In this document: positions 9,097-18,191 of the stretch, one piece after another
How the letters are laid out: the number at the start of each line of letters is the position of its first letter
How positions within the stretch are numbered: the stretch's first letter is position 1
DNA from: an uncultured Bacteroidales bacterium
GTDB taxonomy: Bacteria; Bacteroidota; Bacteroidia; Bacteroidales; UBA932
NCBI GenBank assembly: GCA_905233275.1
Contig: CAJODR010000002.1
Location: forward strand, 3,625-67,624
Direction of reading: 5' to 3'
DNA length: 64,000 nucleotides
Notes under the pieces: generated by a model
The model's input: only the letters and a program-made list of their open reading frames with translations
What the model was told of the DNA's origin: nothing
Databases searched by the model: none
Program-made: the position numbers and the translations under genes

Positions 9097-10980
9097 CTAA
9101 GAGAACGGCACCGTAAACACGAAGCGCGCTCCTCCGGAATAAGATGTGTCGAGCCAGATATCGCCGCCGATATTGGCCACGATGATCTTGCAGATGCTGA
9201 GGCCGAGACCGGCACCCTGTACGTGTTCGTCGAGTTTGACGAAGCGCTCGAAAATCTCCTTTGCCTTTTCCGGAGGAACTCCGGGACCGGTGTCAGAGAC
9301 GGAGAATGTCACATATCCGGGATTCTCTACGATCGAGCTCTCAAGTGTGATACTGCCCTCCTTAGTGTACTTGCAGGCGTTTGTGAGGAGGTTCAGGAGA
9401 ACCTGCTGGACGCGGAGGCCGTCGGTATTGAAGCGAAGCTCTTCCGGAAGGCCGTTTTTCCTAATGAGTTCCACTCCCGGCGGCAGCCTGTGCTCAATCG
9501 ACTTGAGGGCCATGCGGGCCATGTCGTTGAGATTGCAGGGGCTGTTGTTGATCTGATACTTGCCGTTTTCCACATCCGACAGGCTGAGCATGTCGTTGAT
9601 AATGACCGTGAGAAGGTTGGCATTGTTTGACACATAGCCCATGTATTCGGCTTTTTCCGCTTCGGTATTGTACCCGTCAGGGAGGCAGAGGAGCTGCGAA
9701 AAGCCGGTGATGGCATTAAGCGGTGTGCGGACCTCGTGGCTGATGTTCTGGACGAATGCCGCCTTCATCTTATTGGCCTTCTCGGCAATGTCGCGGGCCT
9801 TCCGGAGCGCCTTCTGACTGCGTTTCATGACGAAGAAGACAAAGAGGCCGAAGGACACCAGGGCAAAGAACGCCGCCCACATTATGGTAGGCTTGTGGGC
9901 CTCCCACATGGTGTGAGGCTTGCCGATAATCTCTGCTTGTTCAGGAATCAGTGACGTATCGAGGCCATACTGCTCCATCGCCTTCCAGTTGAGCGTAGGG
10001 CGGCCCACCTCAACATGGATGAAAGGAAGGTCCTTTGGATTGAAACCGTCATCAATGACAGCCTCGATCCGCTGCCGCATGATGCTGTAATACTGGTCGT
10101 GGTCGTAGCTGTAATATCCTATGATGCCGGGGGCATGTTCCAGATTGCATTTGAGCGTGGTGAAAACCGGACAGACCGACTCGATGATGTGGGTCACATT
10201 GTGTCTCGAAGTGACTGTCTCCTTGTAATCCTGATGCGACAGCCAGGAGCCGAAAAGAACGCCTGTAGTATTGTTGGGTTCTTTCTTAAGGATTTCTATC
10301 AATTCGTCAGTCGTATGGTCGGTGGAGAATAATGGCTGATATTCAATTGACGGATATTTGTTTGTAAGGTGCCTCTCGAGGCAGATCTGCTGCTCCTTGC
10401 TCTGGAAATTCTCGCCCGCGATGAAGATGAATTTGCGGATCTGGGGCTGCACCGTGAACATCAGGTCGATTGTCTGCTCCACCATGGCCGGAGCGTGTAC
10501 GAGGGTGACGTTGAGCCCGTGCTCCCTCATGCTGAACACGAGGGTTCGCCTGGCTTTCGGATCCGCCTTGCCGCCGATGGCGTATGAGTCGTCGCAGTAA
10601 TAATCGTGCTCCCCGGCGAGAATCATCGGAATCCCGGGCCAACGCTCATTGAGTTCGTCTGCTATCCCGTAACTGCTGCCTCCGACGAGAATCACCATAT
10701 CCGGAGCCTCAGGATAATCGGCGAATATGGCCATCTCCTTCACCATAAGGTCTTCAACCGACGACAGCGAAGTGATCCTCAGGAAGCAAGTCTCGATATG
10801 GATATCCTTGCGCTCCGCTCCCAGCTGACGGATGGGCAGCAGCATATCCTGGGCCCATTCGCTGGACTCGGCATGAGTGCATATTACAAGGATTTTTTTG
10901 TTGTTTTGCCTCTCGCCGGCTCGAAGTGACAGCGGCAGGAAAAACAACAGGACTACAAGCAGAATGTGAATCTTGCGCAT
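9097..10980 (-). CDS. Sensor histidine kinase with a periplasmic-binding-protein-like sensor
   Basis: 627 residues from ATG 10980; an upstream in-frame ATG at 11004 would spoil the signal peptide. Order: signal peptide (1-21); about 330 extracytoplasmic residues resembling ABC-type substrate-binding domains (VILVGGSSYG, GIPMILAGE, IFIAGENFQS); one membrane segment near 365-385; a HisKA domain with the phosphoacceptor His415 in NISHEVRTPL; then an ATPase domain with N-box NLLTNACKYT and G-boxes DTGPGVP and GAGLGLSI. No response regulator is adjacent. It is a close paralogue of the gene at 28574-30469, with the same architecture and many identical stretches. The ligand is unknown. Confidence 0.9.
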   Translation of the reverse strand: MRKIHILLVVLLFFLPLSLRAGERQNNKKILVICTHAESSEWAQDMLLPIRQLGAERKDIHIETCFLRITSLSSVEDLMVKEMAIFADYPEAPDMVILVGGSSYGIADELNERWPGIPMILAGEHDYYCDDSYAIGGKADPKARRTLVFSMREHGLNVTLVHAPAMVEQTIDLMFTVQPQIRKFIFIAGENFQSKEQQICLERHLTNKYPSIEYQPLFSTDHTTDELIEILKKEPNNTTGVLFGSWLSHQDYKETVTSRHNVTHIIESVCPVFTTLKCNLEHAPGIIGYYSYDHDQYYSIMRQRIEAVIDDGFNPKDLPFIHVEVGRPTLNWKAMEQYGLDTSLIPEQAEIIGKPHTMWEAHKPTIMWAAFFALVSFGLFVFFVMKRSQKALRKARDIAEKANKMKAAFVQNISHEVRTPLNAITGFSQLLCLPDGYNTEAEKAEYMGYVSNNANLLTVIINDMLSLSDVENGKYQINNSPCNLNDMARMALKSIEHRLPPGVELIRKNGLPEELRFNTDGLRVQQVLLNLLTNACKYTKEGSITLESSIVENPGYVTFSVSDTGPGVPPEKAKEIFERFVKLDEHVQGAGLGLSICKIIVANIGGDIWLDTSYSGGARFVFTVPFS

Positions 10981-11020
10981 AGGGCCCATGGTCTCTTGCC
11001 ACAAATATACAAATTTTTGC

Positions 11021-11028
11021 TATCTTTG
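11021..11028 (+). promoter_or_regulatory. -7 promoter box for the GH2 gene
   Basis: TATCTTTG lies 19 bases before ATG 11048. A weak -33 TTG is at 10996-10998. Confidence 0.6.
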
Positions 11029-11047
11029 GAAAAAAGAATTTCTGAAT

Positions 11048-13606
11048 ATGAAGAAAATAAAGTATACGCTAATGGCCCTTGCTCTTGCCGCGTCGGCGCC
11101 GCTCATGGCCCAGTATCCCACCTCGAGGGAGTCTTTCAACGAAGGATGGAAGTTCCTCAAAACCGATACTGACGCATCTGCAGCAGGGTTTGACGACAGC
11201 ACCTGGCGTACGCTCGACCTGCCGCACGACTGGGGTGTGGAGGGAGATTTCGAGCAGATATTCCCCGGTGAGACCGGTAAATTGCCCTGGTGGGGAAGCG
11301 CATGGTACCGCAAGCACCTCAGCGTCACGGCCGAAGACCTCAAGGGGCTCGTACTGCTGGATATCGACGGCGCAATGTCATTCGCCACTGTATGGGTCAA
11401 CGGAAAGGAAGTGGGCGGCCGGCCATACGGTTATGCCTCTTTCCAGACAGACCTGACGGACGCACTGCATGAGGGCGACAACGTCATCGCAATCCACATC
11501 GACAATCCGGAAAACTGCTCCAGATGGTATCCCGGAGGAGGAATCTACCGCAACGTCTGGCTCACGAAGAGCCACCGTCTGGGCCTGCAGTACAACGGGC
11601 TCCTCGTCGCTCCGCAACTGGTTGACGGGAAGGCGCTTATCCATTACAAGATGTACATCCGCAACCGGACCGGCAGCCCCAAGGGCGTCACGCTTTATGC
11701 CGGCATCTCCCGCGACGGGGAGGACAAGTTCATCGTTTCCGACGTCCATACCCTGCGTTCAGCCGACGAGGGAATGGAAATCGTCCGCACCCTAACGCTC
11801 AACGATCCCGAACTGTGGTCCCCCGACAATCCCTCACTTTACACCCTATGCGTCCTGGTCGAGCCTTTCGGCGAAGAATCAAGCGAAGAATATTACGCCA
11901 CTTTCGGCGTCCGCAGCACCGAATGGAAGCCCGACGGATTCTACCTCAACGGCGAAAGGACCTTCCTCAAGGGAGTGTGCCTGCATCACGACTCCGGAGC
12001 GCTTGGCGCAGTCTGGAATACTTCGGCATGGATCCGCCGCCTCAACCTGCTGAAGGACATGGGCTGCAACGCCATCCGCACTTCGCATAATCCACCGGCG
12101 CCAGAACTGCTGAACCTGTGCGACAGGATGGGATTCCTCGTCATGGACGAGCTGACGGACACATGGACGATTCCGAAGAAGCCCAACGGCTATGCGTCGA
12201 TATTCGACGAATGGGCGGAGCGCGACCTTGTCGATTTCATTCACCGCGACTTCAACCACCCGTCCGTCATCCTCTGGTCCATCGGCAACGAATGCGCCGA
12301 GCAGGGCTATCCTGAGAAATACGATATTCCTCGGCGCCTTACTGAAATCTGCCACCGGGAGGATCCGTCCCGTCTCGTATCGGCGGGCAATGACAACCTC
12401 TGGGCATCTACCCAGGAATACCGCAACACCATCGACGTCTACGGCTTCAACTACAAGCCGCACGCATACGAGACCTTCCGCGATGCCAATCCCGAAAAGC
12501 CGTTCATGGGCAGCGAAACGGCCTCCTGCGTATCTACAAGAGGATATTACCTATTCCCCGTCGAGGAGGACAAGGGCAAGGGATGGATCGAGGGTGAGCC
12601 GTTCCAGGTCAGCTCCTACGACCTCTACGCACCCGGCTGGGCATCCAAGCCCGACTACGAATGGTTCTACGAAGACAGCGTCCCGGAATGCGCTGGCGAA
12701 TTCGTCTGGACGGGAATTGATTACCTCGGCGAACCGACTCCCTACAACGTCGACTGGTCGGTGCTGACCAATTTCCACGATCCTGCCGCCAAGGCCGAGG
12801 CCGAAGCCAAACTCAAGGAAATGTCGACGACACCTCCGCCGGCCCGAAGCTCCTATTTCGGCATCATCGACCTGGCGGGATTCCCGAAGGACAGGTATTG
12901 GATTTATATGGCCCGCTGGCGTCCGGAAGTGCCTATGGCACACATACTTCCGCACTGGACTTGGCCCGGCCGCGAAGGTCAGGTCACGCCGGTCCATGTG
13001 TATACGTCCGGCGACAGCGCAGAGCTGTTAGTCAACGGCAAATCGCAGGGGCTGAAGGTGCGAGGAGACAAAGAATACCGTCTCCGCTGGGATGACGTGG
13101 TCTATGAGCCCGGCAAGGTCGAAGTTGTGGCCTACAAGGACGGCAACATCTGGGCGACAGACGAGGTCGTGACTGCCGGCAAACCCTATGGTATAGGCAT
13201 TGCACTCGAGCGCGGCCACGGTCCGCGTCCCGGCTACGGCGGCTTAGGAGAGGACTATTATGTGATTAAGGATGATTATGTTTCGACCGGAGACCTGCTC
13301 TTCTTCGACATTCGCATTCTCGACAATAACGGCCGCATAGTGCCGACCGCCGATAACCTCCTCGAAATCAAGGTCTCAGGGCCGGCGGAGCTGGTTTTCA
13401 CCGATTCCGGCGACCCCACCTCGCACGTCTCCTTCAAGAGCACGAAGATCAAGGCTTTTGCCGGGCTTTCCACCCTCGGAATACGCATGACCGGCGACGG
13501 CACTATCAAAATCAAAGTCCGCTCAAAGGGCCTTAAGGGAATGAACTATTCTTTCACCCGTAAGAAGGGCACCATCTCCGCCCGTGCTCAACTACCGATG
13601 TTTTAG
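11048..13606 (+). CDS. Glycoside hydrolase family 2 (beta-galactosidase-like)
   Basis: 852 residues with a signal peptide (1-21, ALAASAPLMAQ). Order: GH2 sugar-binding jelly roll (residues 25-175), immunoglobulin-like domain, TIM barrel (about 300-590), and C-terminal domains including a BIG/DUF4982-like region. The acid/base Glu415 lies in LWSIGNECAE and the nucleophile Glu490 in FMGSETAS. TSHNPPAPE is a GH2 signature. Members cleave terminal beta-galactosides, beta-glucuronides or beta-mannosides; the exact sugar cannot be told here. ATG 11048 was chosen for the signal peptide. The next gene starts 20 bases later, so both may be one operon. Confidence 0.9.
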   Translation: MKKIKYTLMALALAASAPLMAQYPTSRESFNEGWKFLKTDTDASAAGFDDSTWRTLDLPHDWGVEGDFEQIFPGETGKLPWWGSAWYRKHLSVTAEDLKGLVLLDIDGAMSFATVWVNGKEVGGRPYGYASFQTDLTDALHEGDNVIAIHIDNPENCSRWYPGGGIYRNVWLTKSHRLGLQYNGLLVAPQLVDGKALIHYKMYIRNRTGSPKGVTLYAGISRDGEDKFIVSDVHTLRSADEGMEIVRTLTLNDPELWSPDNPSLYTLCVLVEPFGEESSEEYYATFGVRSTEWKPDGFYLNGERTFLKGVCLHHDSGALGAVWNTSAWIRRLNLLKDMGCNAIRTSHNPPAPELLNLCDRMGFLVMDELTDTWTIPKKPNGYASIFDEWAERDLVDFIHRDFNHPSVILWSIGNECAEQGYPEKYDIPRRLTEICHREDPSRLVSAGNDNLWASTQEYRNTIDVYGFNYKPHAYETFRDANPEKPFMGSETASCVSTRGYYLFPVEEDKGKGWIEGEPFQVSSYDLYAPGWASKPDYEWFYEDSVPECAGEFVWTGIDYLGEPTPYNVDWSVLTNFHDPAAKAEAEAKLKEMSTTPPPARSSYFGIIDLAGFPKDRYWIYMARWRPEVPMAHILPHWTWPGREGQVTPVHVYTSGDSAELLVNGKSQGLKVRGDKEYRLRWDDVVYEPGKVEVVAYKDGNIWATDEVVTAGKPYGIGIALERGHGPRPGYGGLGEDYYVIKDDYVSTGDLLFFDIRILDNNGRIVPTADNLLEIKVSGPAELVFTDSGDPTSHVSFKSTKIKAFAGLSTLGIRMTGDGTIKIKVRSKGLKGMNYSFTRKKGTISARAQLPMF

Positions 13607-13626
13607 TTTTTGACAACAGATTGATT

Positions 13627-16050
13627 ATGAAACAGATAAAAATATTGCTTATAGGTGCCGGGCTGCTGCTTGCGACCACGTCATGGGCACAGGGAGGCCG
13701 TCACGCAGATGGTGGCCACCGCGGAGGACCGGAGAGAGAGAAAGTGACGCGGGCTGACTATGCCGCCGCGGCGAGATTCTCCCAGAAACGTATTTCCAAC
13801 ATGGTATATTCGACGAGGCTGTCGCCGCACTGGTTTTCCGGCAGCGACCGTTTCTGGTACAGCTGGAAGACCTCGGAGGGCACGCGCTACTACATCGTGG
13901 ACGCCGCAAAGGGCACCAAAGAGGAGATTTGGGACAACGTCAAGCTCGCCCGCGAGCTGACTGAAATCGTACGCGATCCATTTGACGCTCAGCATATTCC
14001 GCTGAAGAGCCTCAAGCTGAAAGACGACAAGGAATTCACCTTCGAAATCAAGAGTTCGCTGGACAGCACATTCCGCTTCACATACGACATCGCCTCAAAG
14101 AAACTCACCTACGAAGTCGGCGAGGAGAATGAGAAATACCCGCACTGGGCTGCGGTCAGCCCGGACGGCACCATGGGAGTCTACCTCAAGGACCACAACC
14201 TCTACATGATGGACTCCACCTCCCTCCGCCTTGCGGCGAAGGATCCCAAGGACAGCCTCATCGTCGAACGCCGCCTCACCACCGACGGCACCCACCACTT
14301 CTCTTGGAACGGCGATGACTACAACGGCGACAATGAGACCGATTCGACGGCCCGCAAGCATGCATCAATAAACTGGGCCCCCGACAGCCGCCATTTCGCG
14401 ATTATCCGCTACGACATGAGCGACGTCAAGGAATTCTGGGTCATCAATTCGCTGTCAAAGCCCCGTCCTACGCTGGAGACCTACCACTACCAGATGCCGG
14501 GAGAGAAGGGACCGAAGGGCTACCTGTACGTATTCGACGCCCAGTCGGGCGAATCCCATTTCATAGCCTCCCAGGCCTTCAAGGACCAGAACGCCGAAAT
14601 CATCTCGGCGCCCCCGACAGCCGAAGAGCGCAACCGCGAATATTTCAGCACCCGCTGGCTCGGCGACGAGAAAGGATTCTGGTACGTAAGGATGAGCCGT
14701 GACCTTCACCGCCTCGACCTCTGCCACGTCGATATAGCCGCTGACAGCACTGAGACCGTGATTTCCGAAAGGATGAATACCTACGTCGAGAGCCGCGAGC
14801 CCAAGTTCACGCCTTCAGGCGACATCCTCTGGTGGAGCGAGCGCGGCGGCTGGGCCAACATCTATCTCTACGGCCGCGACGGCACCCTCAAGAAGAATCT
14901 CACAGAAGGCGCATTCCACGTCGAAGACGTCCTCGGGGTCGGACCCGGCTACATGGTGGTCAGCGCCTGCGGCGTCAATCCGAAGGAGAATCCCTACCAG
15001 ATGCACACCTTCCGTGTGCCTCTCGGCGGCGGGGCCATGACTCAGATCGACATGGACGACATGGACGTCCTTGCGACCGTTTCCGACAATGCACGCTACG
15101 CCGTGGCCAATTATTCCAGGGTGGATGCAAAACCCGCCGTAGCGCTTATAAACACCTCTACCGGCAAACTTACCCCTCTTGAGGAGGCAGATTTCACACG
15201 CCTCTTCGAAGCCGGATACAAATTCCCGGAACGCTTTAAGGTCAAGGCCGCTGATGGCATCACAGACCTCTACGGAGCCATTTACAAGCCGTTTGACTTT
15301 GACAGCACCAAAGTCTATCCGGTCTGCGACTACGTCTATCCCGGACCCCAGGTGGAGGCTGTCAATATCTCCTGGTCCTCCGGCATGACCCGCACCGACC
15401 GCCTCGCGCAGCTCGGCTTCATCGTCGTCACCGTCGGCAACCGCGGCGGACATCCCAACCGTTCGAAATGGTACCACAACTACGGCTACGGCAATCTCCG
15501 CGACTACGGTCTCGAAGACCAGAAATATGCCATCCAGCAGCTCTGTGAGCGGCATTCATACATGGACGTCGAGAGAGTCGGCATCCACGGACACAGCGGC
15601 GGCGGCTTCATGTCGACCGCGGCCATTCTCACCTACCCCGACTTCTTCAAGGCCGCCGTCTCCTGCGCCGGCAACCATGACAACAGCATCTACAACCGCT
15701 GGTGGAGCGAACAGCATCACGGCATCAAGGAAAAAGTCGTCGGCGAAGACACCACATTCGTCTATAAGATAGACACCAATCAGGAAATCGCGAAGAATCT
15801 CCGCGGCCACCTGCTCCTCGTCACCGGCGACATTGACAACAACGTCAATCCGGCCAACACCATCCGCGTAGTCAACGCCCTCATCCGCAGCGGAAAGCGA
15901 TTCGACATGCTCGTCCTCCCTGGCCAGCGCCACGGTTTCGGCGACATGAACGAATTCTTCTTCTGGAAGATGGCCGACCACTACACCCGTTACCTCATGG
16001 GCGACAAGCGCAAACGCCCAGTAGACATCCCCGAAATTCACAATGACTGA
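13627..16050 (+). CDS. Secreted prolyl oligopeptidase-family (S9B, DPP-IV-like) peptidase
   Basis: 807 residues with a signal peptide ending at about residue 20 (TTSWAQG). An N-terminal beta-propeller of the DPPIV_N type (about 90-540) precedes an alpha/beta hydrolase domain. Ser657 lies in GIHGHSGGGFMS, Asp737 in VTGDIDNNV and His769 in PGQRHGF, the expected catalytic triad. The family removes N-terminal dipeptides, often Xaa-Pro. The Glu pair that binds the substrate amine was not located with certainty, so Xaa-Pro specificity is not proven. It overlaps the start of the next gene, suggesting translational coupling. Confidence 0.88.
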   Translation: MKQIKILLIGAGLLLATTSWAQGGRHADGGHRGGPEREKVTRADYAAAARFSQKRISNMVYSTRLSPHWFSGSDRFWYSWKTSEGTRYYIVDAAKGTKEEIWDNVKLARELTEIVRDPFDAQHIPLKSLKLKDDKEFTFEIKSSLDSTFRFTYDIASKKLTYEVGEENEKYPHWAAVSPDGTMGVYLKDHNLYMMDSTSLRLAAKDPKDSLIVERRLTTDGTHHFSWNGDDYNGDNETDSTARKHASINWAPDSRHFAIIRYDMSDVKEFWVINSLSKPRPTLETYHYQMPGEKGPKGYLYVFDAQSGESHFIASQAFKDQNAEIISAPPTAEERNREYFSTRWLGDEKGFWYVRMSRDLHRLDLCHVDIAADSTETVISERMNTYVESREPKFTPSGDILWWSERGGWANIYLYGRDGTLKKNLTEGAFHVEDVLGVGPGYMVVSACGVNPKENPYQMHTFRVPLGGGAMTQIDMDDMDVLATVSDNARYAVANYSRVDAKPAVALINTSTGKLTPLEEADFTRLFEAGYKFPERFKVKAADGITDLYGAIYKPFDFDSTKVYPVCDYVYPGPQVEAVNISWSSGMTRTDRLAQLGFIVVTVGNRGGHPNRSKWYHNYGYGNLRDYGLEDQKYAIQQLCERHSYMDVERVGIHGHSGGGFMSTAAILTYPDFFKAAVSCAGNHDNSIYNRWWSEQHHGIKEKVVGEDTTFVYKIDTNQEIAKNLRGHLLLVTGDIDNNVNPANTIRVVNALIRSGKRFDMLVLPGQRHGFGDMNEFFFWKMADHYTRYLMGDKRKRPVDIPEIHND

Positions 16051-16054
16051 TACC

Positions 16055-16819
16055 ATGAAACGCTATTTCTGGATCCTCCTCGCAATCCTCGCATTCGCAG
16101 GATGCAAAAATGACAAGAAAAAAACCGCAGACAAGCCGTCCAAGGAACCCACGGCAAAGGTTTACGAAGCCCCGACGCTGCAGGAAACCAAGCTCTCCGA
16201 AACCATAAACAATACCGAGGAAATGTCCACCTGCGACATCGAAATCGACGTCGAGTATTATGAAGGTGGCAATCCTGAAGTGACCGAGGCCATCAACGAT
16301 GTGATTCTCCGGGCTACCTTCGGGGACGACTGCGCCGATATGGGATTCGACGAAGCCAAAGAATACACTTACGGACGATTCATGGCTGACATGTCCGAAG
16401 GTATCATGGGCGAATACAACGAGTATACTCTCTACGGCTCATTCTCGGACGAATATGAGAATTATCTTAACTACACCGTTTCCCAATACGAGTATTTCGG
16501 TGGGGTCCACGGCATGGATACACTTCGGGAGTACGTCTTCGACAAGACAACAGGAGCGCTTGTGACCGAAGACGACCTCTTCGTCCCCGGCTACGAAAAT
16601 GTGCTTTCAAAGAGAATGACTGACAGCCTCAGGAACCAGATGGGCGAAGAATTCGAATTCATCGATGTGGACGAAGTAGAGCCCAACGGCAATTTCATTA
16701 TTTCCCCGAACGGTATCACCTGGCTTTTCAATGCATACGAAATCGCCAGCTACGCCATGGGAGCCATCGACGTAACTCTCTCCTGGGATGAACTCCAGGA
16801 TCTTCTCAAACAGAAATAA
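16055..16819 (+). CDS. DUF3298-like (RsiV-type) lipoprotein
   Basis: 254 residues from ATG 16055, with a lipoprotein signal (LAFAGC) and a Lys-rich linker. The domain contains EYFGGVHGMDTLREYVFDKTTG and FIISPNGITWLFNAYEIASYAMG, typical of DUF3298/DUF4163 envelope proteins related to the lysozyme-binding part of RsiV. The function here is unknown. An ATG at 16043, inside the end of the peptidase gene, is an alternative start. Coupled to the S9 peptidase gene. Confidence 0.75.
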   Translation: MKRYFWILLAILAFAGCKNDKKKTADKPSKEPTAKVYEAPTLQETKLSETINNTEEMSTCDIEIDVEYYEGGNPEVTEAINDVILRATFGDDCADMGFDEAKEYTYGRFMADMSEGIMGEYNEYTLYGSFSDEYENYLNYTVSQYEYFGGVHGMDTLREYVFDKTTGALVTEDDLFVPGYENVLSKRMTDSLRNQMGEEFEFIDVDEVEPNGNFIISPNGITWLFNAYEIASYAMGAIDVTLSWDELQDLLKQK

Positions 16820-16840
16820 TCCGGTTCTCCACCGCTACGC

Positions 16841-18190
16841 CTAACCTTCGCGGAGTCGCTCGACGTACTGATCGATTTTGCGGAGTTCGGCGGGGATTTC
16901 TATGCTTTGAGGGCAGGCCGGGAGGCAGATGCCGCAGCCGACGCAGTGGTCGGCCTGGCGGAGGCGCGGAACGGCCCTGTCGTAGCTCATGAGATACTGC
17001 CTGCGCAGTTTTGCGTAGTCTTCCTGTTCCTTTGACTGGGCATACGTACCCTCGGTAATCGCTGTGTTGTAGTGCTTGAAAATCCCCGGTATGTCGATGC
17101 CGAAGGGGCACGGCATGCAGTACTTGCAGTCGGTGCAGTTGACGAGGGGATATTCCTTGATCTGGACAGCCATCTGCTCCAGGAAGAACAGTTCTTCTTC
17201 TGTCAGGGGCTTGAAGGAGGTGAAGGTCTTGATATTGTCCTCCAGGGGCTCCATTGAGGTCATTCCGCTCAGGATGCACAGGACGCGTGGATACGTGCCG
17301 CAGAAGCGGAATGCCCACGAGGCGATGCTGAGATCAGGCTCACGAACTTTCATCTGCCTGGCAACGCCCTCCGGGACGCTGGCAAGACGACCGCCGAGGA
17401 GCGGCTCCATGATTACGATGGGAATTTCGCGCTTGTCAAGCTCATTGTAGAGATATTCGGCATTGGTGTTGCGCACTCCGTCGGCGTGACGCCAGTCGAT
17501 ATAATTCATCTCTATCTGGACGAAGTCCCAGTGCATCTCCCCGCTGTCGTGGAGGGCGATCAATTCCTCGAAAGCCGCCTGGTCACCGTGGAAGGAGAAA
17601 CCGAGATTGCGGATGCGCCCGGCCTCTTTTTCCTTGAGCAGGAAATCTACCATGCCGTTGTCGACATAGCGCTTGCGGTATGCAGCCACACCTCCCCTTC
17701 CGATGGAGTGGAGAAGGTAGTAATCAAAGTAGTCGGTCTTGAGCTCCTTGAAGGAGGCTTTGTACATTTCGAGCGATGCCTCCGGAGTCTGGTCGGAGAA
17801 ATTTGACAGTTTGGTCGCGATGTAGTAGCTCTCGCGGGGATGGCGGCTAAGCGCCTCACCTGCAGCCTTTTCGGACAGGCCCTGCAGGTAGGCGGGAGAC
17901 GTATCGAAGTAATTGACACCATGCTCGATAGCGTAATCTACCATCTGGTTGACGGCCTCCTGGTCGATGATTTCAGAGCCGTCCGGCTGCTTGACCATCG
18001 GCCAGCGCATGCAGCCGAATCCGAGCAGCGATACCTTGTCGCCTGAGACTGGATTTTCTCTCATGACCATTCCGTCGCCGACGGGGGCGGCGGGCTTTGA
18101 CGGGGCCTTGGAACCACCGCCGGCGCATGCTCCTATAACGGCTCCTGCCGCTGCTGCGCCCGATATTTTGAGGAATTCTCTTCTTTCCAT
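16841..18190 (-). CDS. Tat-exported aldo/keto reductase with two 4Fe-4S clusters
   Basis: 449 residues from ATG 18190. It starts with a twin-arginine signal (ERREFLKISGAAAAGAV) that also carries a possible lipobox (GAC). An aldo/keto reductase barrel follows (GFGCMRWP, NYFDTSPAY, DYYLLHSIG). At the C-terminus are ferredoxin motifs CTDCKYCMPCPFG and CVGCGICLPACP. Such fusions occur widely in Bacteroidetes; substrates are unknown. It overlaps or abuts the stop of the upstream membrane Fe-S protein, which probably passes electrons to it across the membrane. The ATG at 18229 would add 13 residues before the Tat motif and is less likely. Confidence 0.88.
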   Translation of the reverse strand: MERREFLKISGAAAAGAVIGACAGGGSKAPSKPAAPVGDGMVMRENPVSGDKVSLLGFGCMRWPMVKQPDGSEIIDQEAVNQMVDYAIEHGVNYFDTSPAYLQGLSEKAAGEALSRHPRESYYIATKLSNFSDQTPEASLEMYKASFKELKTDYFDYYLLHSIGRGGVAAYRKRYVDNGMVDFLLKEKEAGRIRNLGFSFHGDQAAFEELIALHDSGEMHWDFVQIEMNYIDWRHADGVRNTNAEYLYNELDKREIPIVIMEPLLGGRLASVPEGVARQMKVREPDLSIASWAFRFCGTYPRVLCILSGMTSMEPLEDNIKTFTSFKPLTEEELFFLEQMAVQIKEYPLVNCTDCKYCMPCPFGIDIPGIFKHYNTAITEGTYAQSKEQEDYAKLRRQYLMSYDRAVPRLRQADHCVGCGICLPACPQSIEIPAELRKIDQYVERLREG

Positions 18191-18191
18191 G

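Noticed and set aside
14815..15555. Minus-strand open frame (246 codons) inside the S9 peptidase gene
   Set aside because: Antisense shadow: the plus strand carries an intact peptidase with triad residues, and the antisense product is low-complexity, rich in Val, Ala and Gly.
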